A stretch of 64,000 nt of DNA, from NCBI GenBank assembly GCA_029225065.1, contig JAQXVT010000081.1, forward strand, positions 1-64,000. The letters run 5' to 3'. Every line of letters starts with the position of its first letter. The stretch's first letter is position 1. The notes under the pieces were generated by a model. That model worked only from the letters and a program-made list of their open reading frames with translations, ran no database searches and was not told the origin of the DNA. Source of the DNA: Lachnospiraceae bacterium. GTDB taxonomy: Bacteria; Bacillota; Clostridia; Lachnospirales; Lachnospiraceae. Below are positions 1-9,076 of the stretch, piece by piece. The position numbers and the translations under genes are program-made.

Positions 1-1
1 T

Positions 2-799
2 GAGCAAGGGGATGGGGAGAACAGCGGTCTGGTACAAACAAGTGGAGATTTCTGGCAGATAAGAAATCAGCACCTGCGCACTGAGGGGGCCTTACGTACC
101 ATTCCTCGCTTTGTCCCGGCTGGGCAGAGCACACAGATGATCATCGGGGCCACCCCGGAGAGTGATTTTCAGATTATTTCTGTGGCAGAGTCGCTGTACC
201 GGAAGTTTGATCTGAAGCGGGTGTTCTATTCGGCCTTTGTTCGGGTAAACGACGATTCTCTGCTGCCGGATCTTCCGGGCGGACCGCCGCTTGGAAGAGA
301 ACACCGGCTGTATCAGGCAGACTGGCTGCTGCGCTTTTACGGGTTTGAGGCGGGTGAGCTGCTCGATGAGAAGCATCCGAACTTTAATACGCTGCTGGAT
401 CCGAAGTGCGACTGGGCGCTTTCTCATCTGGAGCATTTTCCAGTGGAGGTGAACCGCGCGGATTACTATACGCTTCTGCGGGTGCCAGGCATCGGTCCGA
501 AATCCGCCAGACGGATTGTACAGGCGCGCAGGATGGGACAGCTGGATTTCCCGGATCTGAAAAAGGCTGGTGTTGTGCTGAAACGGGCAGTCTATTTTAT
601 CACCTGTCAGGGGCGTCAGATGTATCCGCTGAAGCTCCACGAGGATTTTATTCTGAGAAATCTACTGAGTGCGCAGTCAGGAGGCAGAAGCGGACCGGCA
701 GAGACTATCACGTACCGTCAGCTGTCATTGTTTGAACACGGTAGCGAAGCGGATTGCGAACGTCCGCTTTATAAAGCATCGGGAGGGACCCTGCTATGA
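2..799 (+). CDS. Radical SAM DNA modification/repair protein (TIGR03916-like), C-terminal part
   Basis: The frame is open from the window edge, so the start and the expected N-terminal radical SAM Cys motif lie outside. The visible 265 residues match the C-terminal half of the 'putative DNA modification/repair radical SAM protein' family: the block GQSTQMIIGATPESDFQII, then a helix-hairpin-helix DNA-binding motif (LLRVPGIGPKSARRI, about base 475-520). The family is regularly found beside the TIGR03915 protein, as here; its substrate is not known, and DNA repair is an inference from the HhH and from links to uracil-DNA glycosylase. The last ~20 codons are encoded by a dispersed palindromic repeat (742-772), so the tail is probably acquired. 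The stop overlaps the next ATG by four bases, which suggests translational coupling. Confidence 0.85.
   Translation, partial: EQGDGENSGLVQTSGDFWQIRNQHLRTEGALRTIPRFVPAGQSTQMIIGATPESDFQIISVAESLYRKFDLKRVFYSAFVRVNDDSLLPDLPGGPPLGREHRLYQADWLLRFYGFEAGELLDEKHPNFNTLLDPKCDWALSHLEHFPVEVNRADYYTLLRVPGIGPKSARRIVQARRMGQLDFPDLKKAGVVLKRAVYFITCQGRQMYPLKLHEDFILRNLLSAQSGGRSGPAETITYRQLSLFEHGSEADCERPLYKASGGTLL
742..772 (+). repeat. Dispersed palindromic repeat, copy 1 (inside a coding end)
   Basis: Contains AGCG, left arm AAGCGGAT, spacer TGCGAAC and right arm GTCCGCTTT. It lies within the 3' end of the radical SAM gene and 24 bases before the next ATG. It encodes part of that protein's C-terminal tail (GSEADCERPLYK). 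Confidence 0.7.
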
Positions 800-1653
800 C
801 CATTTTTCTGTGTGACGATACGATGGAAGGAATCTTTACAGCAGTATACGATGCCTGGGCAAGCCGTCTCGGTCATGCGAACGTAAAGCTTCAGATACGC
901 GGCGCGACGATGGAGCTGTTTGCTGATTACCGGGAGGTACAGACAGATATGGAAAAGGCGGAGAAAGTGGCGCGCACGATCAAAAGAGAACTGGGAGAAG
1001 AAGGCTGGGAGCAGATCAGCCGCGCTGCGCTGGCAGCTAAAAAAGAGCGGGCAGATGCGATTTACCGGGTGCTGGTATTGGCGCTGTCAAAAGGAAGAAA
1101 GCAGCAGGTATTGCAGGACAGCGGCAGTAGTTTGTACAAAAGAGAGGATTTGAATAGAACGGAGAAAATGCATCGAGGAAAGTCATCAGATATTCTGGCA
1201 CAGATCCAAAATCCATTTGTCTGCCTTGTAATGGAACTGGCGCGCAGCGTCTGGCATGAGACGCACCGGTACATGGGATTTGTCCGTTTTCGTGAGCTGC
1301 AAAGCGGTGTGCTGTTTTCTGAAATCGCACCGGAAAATCAGGTGCTGCCGCTTTTGGGAGCACACTTTGCAGATCGTTTTCCGAGGGAGCATTTTCTGAT
1401 TTTTGACCATACACATCGGGATGTGCTTGCACATGAGGCGGGCGGCTCGTGGTGGATTTTAAGGGATGTTCCGATGGAACAGAAAAAGTTCGAAGCGGGA
1501 CCACTTTCCAATCAGGAGGAGGAATTTCAGCGTCTGTGGAGAGGCTTTTGCAGCAGAATTTCCATCAGGGAGCGGGAGAACCCGCAGCTGCAGCGCCAGC
1601 TATGGCCGTATAAGTTTAGAAAATGGATGACAGAAGGGCAGAAGGATTGGTAA
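796..1653 (+). CDS. TIGR03915 family putative DNA metabolism protein (DUF4130 domain)
   Basis: A 285-residue protein whose sequence (start MTIFLCDDTMEGIFTAVYDAW, later HRYMGFVRFREL and DRFPREHFLIFDHTH) matches the DUF4130/TIGR03915 family. In other bacteria this domain is fused to uracil-DNA glycosylase, and as a separate gene it accompanies the radical SAM HhH protein, so the two probably form one DNA-repair unit. The biochemical activity is not known. GGGAGGGA lies 7 bases upstream of the ATG, and the ATGA overlap with the preceding gene supports co-translation. No transmembrane segment or signal peptide; cytosolic. Confidence 0.85.
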   Translation: MTIFLCDDTMEGIFTAVYDAWASRLGHANVKLQIRGATMELFADYREVQTDMEKAEKVARTIKRELGEEGWEQISRAALAAKKERADAIYRVLVLALSKGRKQQVLQDSGSSLYKREDLNRTEKMHRGKSSDILAQIQNPFVCLVMELARSVWHETHRYMGFVRFRELQSGVLFSEIAPENQVLPLLGAHFADRFPREHFLIFDHTHRDVLAHEAGGSWWILRDVPMEQKKFEAGPLSNQEEEFQRLWRGFCSRISIRERENPQLQRQLWPYKFRKWMTEGQKDW

Positions 1654-1788
1654 AATTGATAGGAATCATGAAAAAAGTTTGAACACGGGAGACGGAAAGC
1701 GGATGCAGCACTGCTTTTGCTCCGCCAAAACTTTGGTTAAACTGACAAAAATTGCAGAATCAGAAAAAACAGAGCCAAAATCCATTCA

Positions 1789-1819
1789 TTGACGTATGAC
1801 GACAAGTGTGCAATACTAT
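1789..1819 (+). promoter_or_regulatory. Possible promoter for the HPr-like gene
   Basis: TTGACG at 1789 and AATACT or TACTAT at 1812-1819 give a 17-19 base spacer. It lies about 50 bases before the start of the HPr-like gene. The -35 is good and the -10 is weak. The rest of the 216-base gap after the repair pair holds nothing else I recognise. Confidence 0.45.
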
Positions 1820-1869
1820 AGCGGATTCAGAGGAATCAGAACCGACAGAATGAATAGGAGGGATCGGCA

Positions 1870-2097
1870 ATGTTGGAGAAAAAAATTCAACTGAAAGCTT
1901 TTTCAGAGGTAAAGGAATTTGTAAAAGCGGCTGAGAAATGCGAGTATGATGTGGATGTTTTTTATAATCGTGTTGTGGTAGATGCAAAATCCATTCTGGG
2001 TGTGATGAGTATGGATCTGACGAGACCGCTGACGGTAAAGTATCATGTGGAAGATCAGGATTGTTTTGAACAGACACTGAATAAATTTGCGATGTAA
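1870..2097 (+). CDS. HPr-like domain protein lacking the phosphotransfer His
   Basis: A 75-residue protein with the HPr fold signature VVVDAKSILGVMSMDL (residues 35-50), equivalent to the region around regulatory Ser46 of HPr; Ser41 here is that serine. The segment that would carry the PEP-phosphorylated histidine (GLHARPA in HPr) is missing, replaced by AFSEVKEFV, so it cannot act as a PTS phosphocarrier. By analogy with Crh of Bacillus, it may be a regulatory HPr-like protein phosphorylated on Ser by HPr kinase; that is inference. GGAGGGATCGGCA precedes the ATG. It is monocistronic, bounded by a promoter-like sequence and a terminator. Confidence 0.75.
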   Translation: MLEKKIQLKAFSEVKEFVKAAEKCEYDVDVFYNRVVVDAKSILGVMSMDLTRPLTVKYHVEDQDCFEQTLNKFAM

Positions 2098-2128
2098 TGC
2101 TTTTAAAGGATTTATTTTGCAAGAAGAC

Positions 2129-2170
2129 GGGCAGCTGCAGATGAGAAATCATTTGTGGCTGCCTTTTTTT
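2129..2170 (+). terminator. Rho-independent terminator after the HPr-like gene
   Basis: GGCAGC-TGCAGATGA pairs with TCATTTGTGGCTGCC around a short loop, followed by seven T. Confidence 0.85.
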
Positions 2171-2250
2171 ACAGAGGCAAGCAAGTTCCCTGCGAGGAGC
2201 AATAAGCAGTGGGGCCCCTTATGAGTCAGGAGCCCTTATGATCCTACAAG

Positions 2251-2284
2251 CAGCGAAGCGGATTGTGAATATTCGCTTTGATAC
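2251..2284 (+). repeat. Dispersed palindromic repeat, copy 2
   Basis: CAGCG, left arm AAGCGGAT, spacer TGTGAAT, right arm ATTCGCTTTGAT. It lies about 110 bases before the helicase start. Just upstream, CCCTTATGA occurs twice (about 2216 and 2233). A TATAAT at 2323-2328 could serve the helicase but has no clear -35. Confidence 0.75.
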
Positions 2285-2395
2285 TCCTGAAAATAAAATA
2301 GAAAAAGTGGTCGCGTATCGTGTATAATAAATTGGATACCGGTCAGAAAACAGATTTGGCTGAATAAAAACAAAAATATTAGAACGGAAGATGGC

Positions 2396-5017
2396 ATGGC
2401 CGAGCGAAAGTTGAAAAGACAGATGACAGGCGATGGGGATCAGGAGAGAAAGAACCCTGGGACAGAATGTGAAGAGCAGAAAATGAAAGAAAGTGTAGCG
2501 ATGGAAGCTGGTACTGTGGTAGAGAAAAGTACAGTTCCGAAAAAACAGGAACAAAAAGAAGTCACAAAGCCAGAAAAATCAGGCAGAGTAAAGACGACGG
2601 AAGAAGCGAGTGAGAACCCGCAAATCCGGATTTCGGTCCGTGGACTGGTAGAATTCATTCTGCGGTCCGGTGATATCGATGACCGCCAGGGCGGAAATCT
2701 TCCGGATTATGATGCGATGCTGGAGGGAAGCCGTCTGCACAGGAAAATTCAGGAAAAGATGGGAGGCGGATACCGCGCGGAGGTGCCGCTTTCGATCAGC
2801 CTGCCCGGAAATGGCTATACTCTGATTGTGGAAGGGCGTGCGGACGGGATTTTTCAGGAGGATGTCTGGTATGTCGATGAGATCAAGACGATGTACCGGG
2901 AGGTAGAATCGCTGGAAGGACCGTATGAAGTACACCTGGCACAGGCGAAATGCTATGCTTATATTTATCTGCTGCAGAATGATCTGGAGGAAATCGGCGT
3001 GCAGATGACATACTGCACACAGGAGACAGAGACGGTGCGACGGTTTCGCAGCCACTTTCAAAAAGAAGAGCTGACGGACTGGTTTGAGGAGCTGATCAGA
3101 GAATATCATAAATGGGCAGAGCTTCAGAATCAGTGGAAGAAAGTGCGCAGCGCATCCTTAAAAACGTTGGCGTTTCCATTTCCGTGGCGAAAGGGACAGC
3201 GAAAGCTGGCGGGAGATGTATACCGGACCATTCTTAGAAAAAAGACGCTGTTCATTCAGGCACCGACCGGGACGGGGAAGACGCTGTCGACGGTATACCC
3301 GGCAGTAAAAGCGATGGGGGAGGGGCTGACAGAGCGGATTTTTTACGCGACGGCAAAGACTGTGACGCGTACCGTTGCGGAGGAAGCGTTCTCGATTCTT
3401 CGCAGCGGAGGAATGCATTTAAAGACTGTGACACTGACAGCGAAGGAGAAAATCTGTTTCATGGAGGAGACAGAGTGCAATCCGGAGGCCTGCCCGTATG
3501 CGAAGGGACACTATGACCGTGTCAATGACGCGGTATTTCATCTGATCTCGGAGAAAGAAGCCTTTGACCGGACGGCGATTCTGGAACAGGCAGAAAAGTG
3601 GCAGGTCTGCCCGTTTGAGATGAGTCTTGATGTATCGCTCTGGTCGGATGCGGTGATCTGCGATTACAATTATCTGTTTGATCCGAGGGCGAAGCTGAAG
3701 CGTTTTTTTGCCGAGAACAACAAAGGGGAATATCTTTTCCTGATCGACGAGGCACACAATCTCGTGGAACGCGCAAGGGAGATGTTTTCGGCCTCATTGT
3801 ATAAGGAAGATTTTCTTGCGCTGAAGAAGGAAGTGAAGACGCACAGCAAAAGGCTGACACGTGCGCTGGAACGGTGCAATGCATGGCTGCTGGAGAAAAA
3901 GAGGGAGCAGGGTGAACTTGCAGTGATGGAAGACATTGGAATGTTTCCGGTATACCTGATGAATCTGTGCGGGGTGATGGAGGAGTTTCTGGAGGACTGT
4001 CACGACACGTCGCTTGGAAAGCAGGTCAGGGAGCTGTATTTTCAGACGAGGAGCTTTCTTGAGGTGAGTGATCGGCTGGATGAAAATTATGTGATTTATT
4101 CCGAATTGTGCGGTGATGGGAGATTTCTTCTGAGGCTGTACTGCGTGGATACGTCCGGAAATCTGCAGGAATGCCTGAACCGCGGACGAAGCACCATATT
4201 TTTTTCAGCGACGTTTCTGCCAATCCGGTATTACAAAAGCCTGCTCAGCACGAGAGATGATAATTATGCTGTTTATGCGGAGCCGGTTTTTTCACAGGAG
4301 AGGCGCCAGATTCTGCTTGGAACGGATACGAGCAGCCGTTATCAGAACCGGACGGAGCAGGAATATGCGCGCATGGCCTCCTATATCATGCGGACAATCC
4401 GTGCAAAGCGGGGCAATTATATGGTATTTTTCTCTTCTTATCAGATGCTGGAGGATGTGGCCGGACAGTTTCAGATCCTGTGTGAAAAGGAACAGGAGGA
4501 GATGGAGCTGCTCTGCCAGACACCGGGTATGACAGAAGCGCAGCGAGAAGAGTTTCTGGAAGCGTTTGAAACGGTGCATCCGCAGGGGCTGGCCGGATTC
4601 TGCGTGATGGGAGGCATCTTCGGAGAGGGCATTGATTTAAAGGAAGAGCGCCTCATTGGTGCGATCATCGTCGGCACCGGAATTCCGCAGGTCTGCCAGG
4701 AGCGGGAGCTGCTCAAAACATTTTTCGATAAGCGGGGCGAGGATGGATTCTTTTATGCGTACCTCTGTCCGGGAATGAACAAGGTACTTCAATCTGCAGG
4801 CAGGGTCATTCGGACGGACGAGGACGAAGGGATCATTCTTCTGCTGGACGAACGCTTCGGAAAACCGGCCTACCGCAGGATGTTTCCGGCGGAATGGGGA
4901 AATCCACCCGGATGCACGCTTCATACGGTACAGAAAAAGCTGGAGCTGTTCTGGACCGAGCGGGAACGACACGCCGACAAAATGTGCAGCACTATAAAAG
5001 CTGGCGCTGAACAGTAG
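2396..5017 (+). CDS. XPD/DinG-family Fe-S DNA helicase with N-terminal PD-(D/E)XK-like nuclease domain
   Basis: An 873-residue ATP-dependent superfamily 2 helicase. Walker A APTGTGKT (~residue 289), DEAH box LIDEAHN (~448) and motif VI QSAGRVIRTDED (~799) are visible. Four cysteines between motifs Ia and II (KIC, TEC, EAC near 353-367 and QVC near 404) match the XPD-type 4Fe-4S site. Before the helicase, residues ~110-230 carry EGRADGI, DEIKT and QAKCYAY, the motif order of Cas4/RecB-like PD-(D/E)XK nucleases. Residues 1-75 are a highly charged low-complexity lead. Likely cytosolic DNA repair or R-loop/flap processing. The ATG has a weak GGAAG 5 bases upstream; a later start inside the charged lead is possible. 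The stop codon falls in a CTGAACAGTAGC repeat fragment. Confidence 0.88.
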   Translation: MAERKLKRQMTGDGDQERKNPGTECEEQKMKESVAMEAGTVVEKSTVPKKQEQKEVTKPEKSGRVKTTEEASENPQIRISVRGLVEFILRSGDIDDRQGGNLPDYDAMLEGSRLHRKIQEKMGGGYRAEVPLSISLPGNGYTLIVEGRADGIFQEDVWYVDEIKTMYREVESLEGPYEVHLAQAKCYAYIYLLQNDLEEIGVQMTYCTQETETVRRFRSHFQKEELTDWFEELIREYHKWAELQNQWKKVRSASLKTLAFPFPWRKGQRKLAGDVYRTILRKKTLFIQAPTGTGKTLSTVYPAVKAMGEGLTERIFYATAKTVTRTVAEEAFSILRSGGMHLKTVTLTAKEKICFMEETECNPEACPYAKGHYDRVNDAVFHLISEKEAFDRTAILEQAEKWQVCPFEMSLDVSLWSDAVICDYNYLFDPRAKLKRFFAENNKGEYLFLIDEAHNLVERAREMFSASLYKEDFLALKKEVKTHSKRLTRALERCNAWLLEKKREQGELAVMEDIGMFPVYLMNLCGVMEEFLEDCHDTSLGKQVRELYFQTRSFLEVSDRLDENYVIYSELCGDGRFLLRLYCVDTSGNLQECLNRGRSTIFFSATFLPIRYYKSLLSTRDDNYAVYAEPVFSQERRQILLGTDTSSRYQNRTEQEYARMASYIMRTIRAKRGNYMVFFSSYQMLEDVAGQFQILCEKEQEEMELLCQTPGMTEAQREEFLEAFETVHPQGLAGFCVMGGIFGEGIDLKEERLIGAIIVGTGIPQVCQERELLKTFFDKRGEDGFFYAYLCPGMNKVLQSAGRVIRTDEDEGIILLLDERFGKPAYRRMFPAEWGNPPGCTLHTVQKKLELFWTERERHADKMCSTIKAGAEQ

Positions 5018-5038
5018 CTAAAAATGAGACGTTAAAAC

Positions 5039-5067
5039 TTGTCAGATACACATTTGTGTGATAAAAT
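5039..5067 (+). promoter_or_regulatory. Promoter of purL
   Basis: TTGTCA (5039-5044), 17-base spacer, TAAAAT (5062-5067). The long leader to the purL ATG contains two palindromic repeats but no recognisable purine riboswitch. Confidence 0.6.
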
Positions 5068-5118
5068 TCGCGTAGAAGTGACACGCCGCGTCAGGATACT
5101 GGATCTAAACGAATCAGG

Positions 5119-5189
5119 AAAGCAGACCTGAAATGTCCGCTTTGATTCGCGGAAGGCAGCGAAGCGGAACTGAAATATCCGCTCTGACA
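5119..5189 (+). repeat. Two adjacent copies of the dispersed palindromic repeat (copies 3 and 4)
   Basis: First copy (5119-5145) is diverged: AGCAGACCTGAAATGTCCGCTTTGA, holding mainly the right arm. Second copy (5157-5189): CAGCGAAGCGGAACTGAAATA then TCCGCTCTGAC. Both sit in the purL leader. Confidence 0.65.
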
Positions 5190-5245
5190 GCGGCAGATGT
5201 TGCAGAAAAAAACTGACAATTACAGCGAGGAGCAGGGAGGAACAA

Positions 5246-8200
5246 ATGAGCAAGGTCAGAAGAATTTATGTCGAGAAGAAGGATCAGTTTGCAGTGGCTG
5301 CCAGAGGACTGGAGCATGAGGTAAAAAGCTATCTTGGAATCAAGGATCTGGAAAAAGTCCGCATTCTGATTCGGTACGATGTAGAAAATATTTCCGATGA
5401 AGTGTATGAAAGAGCATGCCGCAGCGTATTTTCTGAGCCGCCGGTCGATCAGCTTTACGAAGAAAGTTTCCCGATGGCAGAGGACGAAAAAGCGTTTGCG
5501 ACGGAATTTCTCCCGGGACAGTTTGATCAGCGGGCAGATTCCGCTGTTCAGTGTGTGAAATTCCTCAAAGAGGACGAAGAGCCGATCATCCGCTCTGCAA
5601 CCGTTTATGTGGTAAAGGGTGCCGTATCAGAGGAAGAATTTGAGGCGGTAAAGAATCATTGCATCAACCCGGTGGATTCCCGCGAGGCAGGCTTTGCAAA
5701 GCCGGAGACTCTTGTAACCGAGTTCCAGGAACCGGCGGATGTGATTACGTTTGATGGCTTTATCGATATGGAGGAAGCGCCGCTTAAAGAGCTTTATACC
5801 TCGCTGAACCTTGCAATGACGTTCAAAGATTTCCTGCATATTCAGAATTATTTTAAAAACGAAGAAAAAAGAAATCCGTCCATGACAGAGATTCGTGTGC
5901 TGGATACCTACTGGTCCGACCACTGCCGACATACGACGTTTTCGACTGAACTGAAGCAGGTTGTATTTGATGATGGCTATTATAAAAAGCCGATCGAGGA
6001 TACGTATCGCCAGTATCTGGCAGATCACAGCGAGATTTTCAAAGGCCGCGAGGACAAGTTTGTCTGCCTGATGGATCTTGCACTGATGGCAATGCGCAAG
6101 CTGAAAAAGGAAGGAAAGCTTCAGGATCAGGAAGAATCCGACGAAATCAACGCATGTTCCATCGTTGTGCCGGTAGAGGTGGATGGTGTGACCGAGGAGT
6201 GGCTCGTAAACTTTAAAAATGAGACGCACAACCATCCGACCGAGATTGAGCCGTTCGGCGGCGCAGCAACCTGCCTTGGCGGAGCGATCCGTGACCCGCT
6301 TTCCGGCCGTACCTACGTTTATCAGGCAATGCGTGTGACGGGAGCGGCAGACCCGACTGTTTCGGTAAAGAAGACATTAAAGGGCAAGCTTCCGCAGAAG
6401 AAGCTGGTAAGAGATGCGGCACATGGCTACAGCTCCTACGGAAATCAGATCGGACTTGCAACCGGATACGTAAAAGAGATTTATCATCCGGATTATGTGG
6501 CAAAGCGTATGGAGATCGGCGCTGTCATGGGAGCAGCACCGCGCAGAGCCGTTATCCGTGAAAACTCCGATCCGGGCGATATCATTATCCTGCTTGGCGG
6601 ACGGACCGGAAGAGACGGAATCGGAGGAGCGACCGGTTCCTCAAAGGTGCACACCGAGGCTTCCATTGAGGTGTGCGGCGCAGAGGTGCAGAAAGGAAAT
6701 GCACCGACCGAGCGTAAGATTCAGAGACTGTTCCGCAGAGAAGAAGTCAGCCGCCTGATCAAGAAGTGCAACGACTTCGGCGCAGGCGGAGTGTCCGTAG
6801 CGATCGGAGAGCTGGCAGAAGGACTTCATATTTATCTGGATAAGGTGCCGAAAAAATACGCCGGTCTGGACGGAACGGAGCTTGCAATTTCCGAGTCCCA
6901 GGAGCGTATGGCGGTTGTTGTAGATCCGAAGGATGTAGATGAGTTTATGAAATACGCATCCGAGGAAAATCTGGAGGCAGTGCAGGTAGCGGTTGTCACG
7001 AAGGAGCCGCGTCTTGTCCTGATCTGGAGAGACAAAGAAATTGTCAATATTTCCAGAGCATTTCTGGATACGAACGGTGCGCATCAGGAGACTTCGGTAG
7101 AAGTGGAGATGCCGTCCGAGACAGAAAAATATTTTGTAAGAGAAGAAGTAGCGGATGTACGCAAAAAATGGCTGGAGACACTTGCTGATCTGAACTGCTG
7201 CTCACAGAAGGGACTTGTGGAGATGTTCGACAGTTCAATCGGAGCAGGTTCCGTACTGATGCCGTACGGCGGAAAATATCAGCTGACCGAGACACAGGCC
7301 ATGGTAGCGAAGCTTCCGGTACTCGAAGGAAAATGTGATACCGTGACGATGATGAGCTACGGCTTTGATCCGTATCTGTCGAGCTGGAGCCCGTATCACG
7401 GAGCAGTTTATGCGGTTCTGGAGTCTGTGGCACGTATTGTGGCAAACGGCGGAGATTACAGCAGGATCCGTTTTACATTCCAGGAATACTTCCGTCGCAT
7501 GACCGAGGATCCGAAGCGCTGGAGCCAGCCGTTTGCAGCACTGCTCGGCGCATATTCCGCACAGCTTGGATTTGGACTTCCGTCAATCGGAGGAAAAGAC
7601 AGTATGTCCGGTACCTTCAACGAGATCGATGTACCGCCGACACTCGTCTCCTTTGCAGTCGATATCGCAAAAGAGCAGGATATCGTGACACCGGAGCTGA
7701 AGAAGGCAGGCAGCAAGCTGGTACTTCTGAAGGTGGAGAAGGACGCTTATGATCTTCCGGTCTACAGCCAGGTGATGGATCTGTACGGAAAATTCCACGA
7801 GGACACTAAGGCAGGCAGAGTGCTTTCCGCGTATGCGCTTGACGGAAAGGGACTTGTGGCAGCACTTTCCAAGATGGCATTCGGAAACGGTCTTGGATTT
7901 AAGATTGAGCATAACGTGGATGAGAGAGATCTCTTTACCGCAGGCTTTGGTGATATCGTGGCAGAGGTTCCGGCAGAAGCAGTCGGAACGCTGGCAAGCA
8001 CTTACACGGTGATCGGTGAAGTGACAGCGGACGGAGCATTTGCATACCGCGACGTGAAGATCAGTGCAGAAGAGGCGCTGGAAGCATGGAAGGGTACGCT
8101 GGAGCGCGTGTTCAAGACCGAGTCCGGCATGCCGACTGTTGGCGGCGGACTGGATCTGGACGGACAGAAGACGGACGGCGCATCTGCTTACTTCTTTGCA

Positions 8201-9076
8201 GCACAGGACGGTGCAAAGAATGAAAACGGCATTTATCACACAGATAAGATTTACGTGTGCAAAAATAAAGTGGCGAAGCCGCACGTATTTATTCCGGTAT
8301 TTCCGGGAACCAACTGCGAGTATGACAGCACAAAGGCATTTGAGCGTGCAGGCGCTGAGGTAGAGGTAAAGGTATTCCGCAACCTGACAGCAGAGGATAT
8401 CCGTGAATCCGTAGATGAATTTGAAAAAGCGATCAGCCAGGCACAGATCATCATGTTCCCGGGCGGATTTTCCGCGGGCGATGAGCCGGACGGATCTGCG
8501 AAGTTCTTTGCGACGGCATTCCAGAATGCGAAGCTCAAAGAAGCGGTGATGAAGCTGCTGAATGAGCGGGATGGACTGGCACTCGGTATCTGCAATGGAT
8601 TCCAGGCGCTGATCAAGCTTGGCCTGGTACCGGGCGGCGAGATTACCGGTCAGACAGAGAGCTCGCCGACACTGACGTTCAATACGATCGGCCGTCATAT
8701 TTCGAAGATGGTTTACACGAAGGTAGTCAGCAACAAATCCCCGTGGCTGGCAGGCGCGCAGCCGGGAGGCGTTTACGTCAATCCGGCCTCTCACGGTGAG
8801 GGACGTTTCGTTGCCGATAAGGAGTGGCTTGCGAAGTTGTTTGCAAACGGTCAGGTAGCGACACAGTACTGTGATCCGGAAGGAGATGTACTGGTCGGAG
8901 ACGAGGAGTGGAATGTGAACGGTTCGTACCTTGCAATCGAGGGAATCACAAGCCCGGATGGAAGAGTGCTTGGAAAGATGGCACATTCCGAGCGCCGCGG
9001 CGACAGTGTGGCGATTAATATTTACGGAGAGCAGGATATGAAGATCTTCGAGTCGGGAGTAGCATATTTTAAATAA
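5246..9076 (+). CDS. purL: Phosphoribosylformylglycinamidine synthase, single-chain
   Basis: A 1276-residue enzyme of purine biosynthesis that converts FGAR, ATP and glutamine to FGAM. It is the single-chain clostridial form: PurS-like N-terminus, two AIRS-type halves (KNETHNHPTEIEPFGGAAT near residue 330; PYGGKYQLTETQ later) and a C-terminal class I glutaminase with nucleophile Cys in LGICNGFQALIKLG (~residue 1114) and the ASHGEGRF His/Glu block. Start chosen at ATG 5246 with AGGGAGGAACAA upstream. The leader has a promoter and two repeats. The stop TAA shares its last A with the ATG of the next gene, so the CapA-like protein is coupled to it, an unexpected partner for a purine gene. Confidence 0.97.
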   Translation: MSKVRRIYVEKKDQFAVAARGLEHEVKSYLGIKDLEKVRILIRYDVENISDEVYERACRSVFSEPPVDQLYEESFPMAEDEKAFATEFLPGQFDQRADSAVQCVKFLKEDEEPIIRSATVYVVKGAVSEEEFEAVKNHCINPVDSREAGFAKPETLVTEFQEPADVITFDGFIDMEEAPLKELYTSLNLAMTFKDFLHIQNYFKNEEKRNPSMTEIRVLDTYWSDHCRHTTFSTELKQVVFDDGYYKKPIEDTYRQYLADHSEIFKGREDKFVCLMDLALMAMRKLKKEGKLQDQEESDEINACSIVVPVEVDGVTEEWLVNFKNETHNHPTEIEPFGGAATCLGGAIRDPLSGRTYVYQAMRVTGAADPTVSVKKTLKGKLPQKKLVRDAAHGYSSYGNQIGLATGYVKEIYHPDYVAKRMEIGAVMGAAPRRAVIRENSDPGDIIILLGGRTGRDGIGGATGSSKVHTEASIEVCGAEVQKGNAPTERKIQRLFRREEVSRLIKKCNDFGAGGVSVAIGELAEGLHIYLDKVPKKYAGLDGTELAISESQERMAVVVDPKDVDEFMKYASEENLEAVQVAVVTKEPRLVLIWRDKEIVNISRAFLDTNGAHQETSVEVEMPSETEKYFVREEVADVRKKWLETLADLNCCSQKGLVEMFDSSIGAGSVLMPYGGKYQLTETQAMVAKLPVLEGKCDTVTMMSYGFDPYLSSWSPYHGAVYAVLESVARIVANGGDYSRIRFTFQEYFRRMTEDPKRWSQPFAALLGAYSAQLGFGLPSIGGKDSMSGTFNEIDVPPTLVSFAVDIAKEQDIVTPELKKAGSKLVLLKVEKDAYDLPVYSQVMDLYGKFHEDTKAGRVLSAYALDGKGLVAALSKMAFGNGLGFKIEHNVDERDLFTAGFGDIVAEVPAEAVGTLASTYTVIGEVTADGAFAYRDVKISAEEALEAWKGTLERVFKTESGMPTVGGGLDLDGQKTDGASAYFFAAQDGAKNENGIYHTDKIYVCKNKVAKPHVFIPVFPGTNCEYDSTKAFERAGAEVEVKVFRNLTAEDIRESVDEFEKAISQAQIIMFPGGFSAGDEPDGSAKFFATAFQNAKLKEAVMKLLNERDGLALGICNGFQALIKLGLVPGGEITGQTESSPTLTFNTIGRHISKMVYTKVVSNKSPWLAGAQPGGVYVNPASHGEGRFVADKEWLAKLFANGQVATQYCDPEGDVLVGDEEWNVNGSYLAIEGITSPDGRVLGKMAHSERRGDSVAINIYGEQDMKIFESGVAYFK

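Noticed and set aside
137-139. ATG 137 as the start of the first gene
   Set aside because: The frame is open to the window edge and the upstream residues fit the family; the gene is simply cut.
5068-5245. Purine riboswitch before purL
   Set aside because: No conserved three-way junction core is visible; the leader consists mainly of two repeats.
7583-8986. A 467-codon open frame on the minus strand inside purL
   Set aside because: It is fully antisense to a conserved gene, has no ribosome site and its protein is rich in Cys/Arg/His typical of shadow frames.
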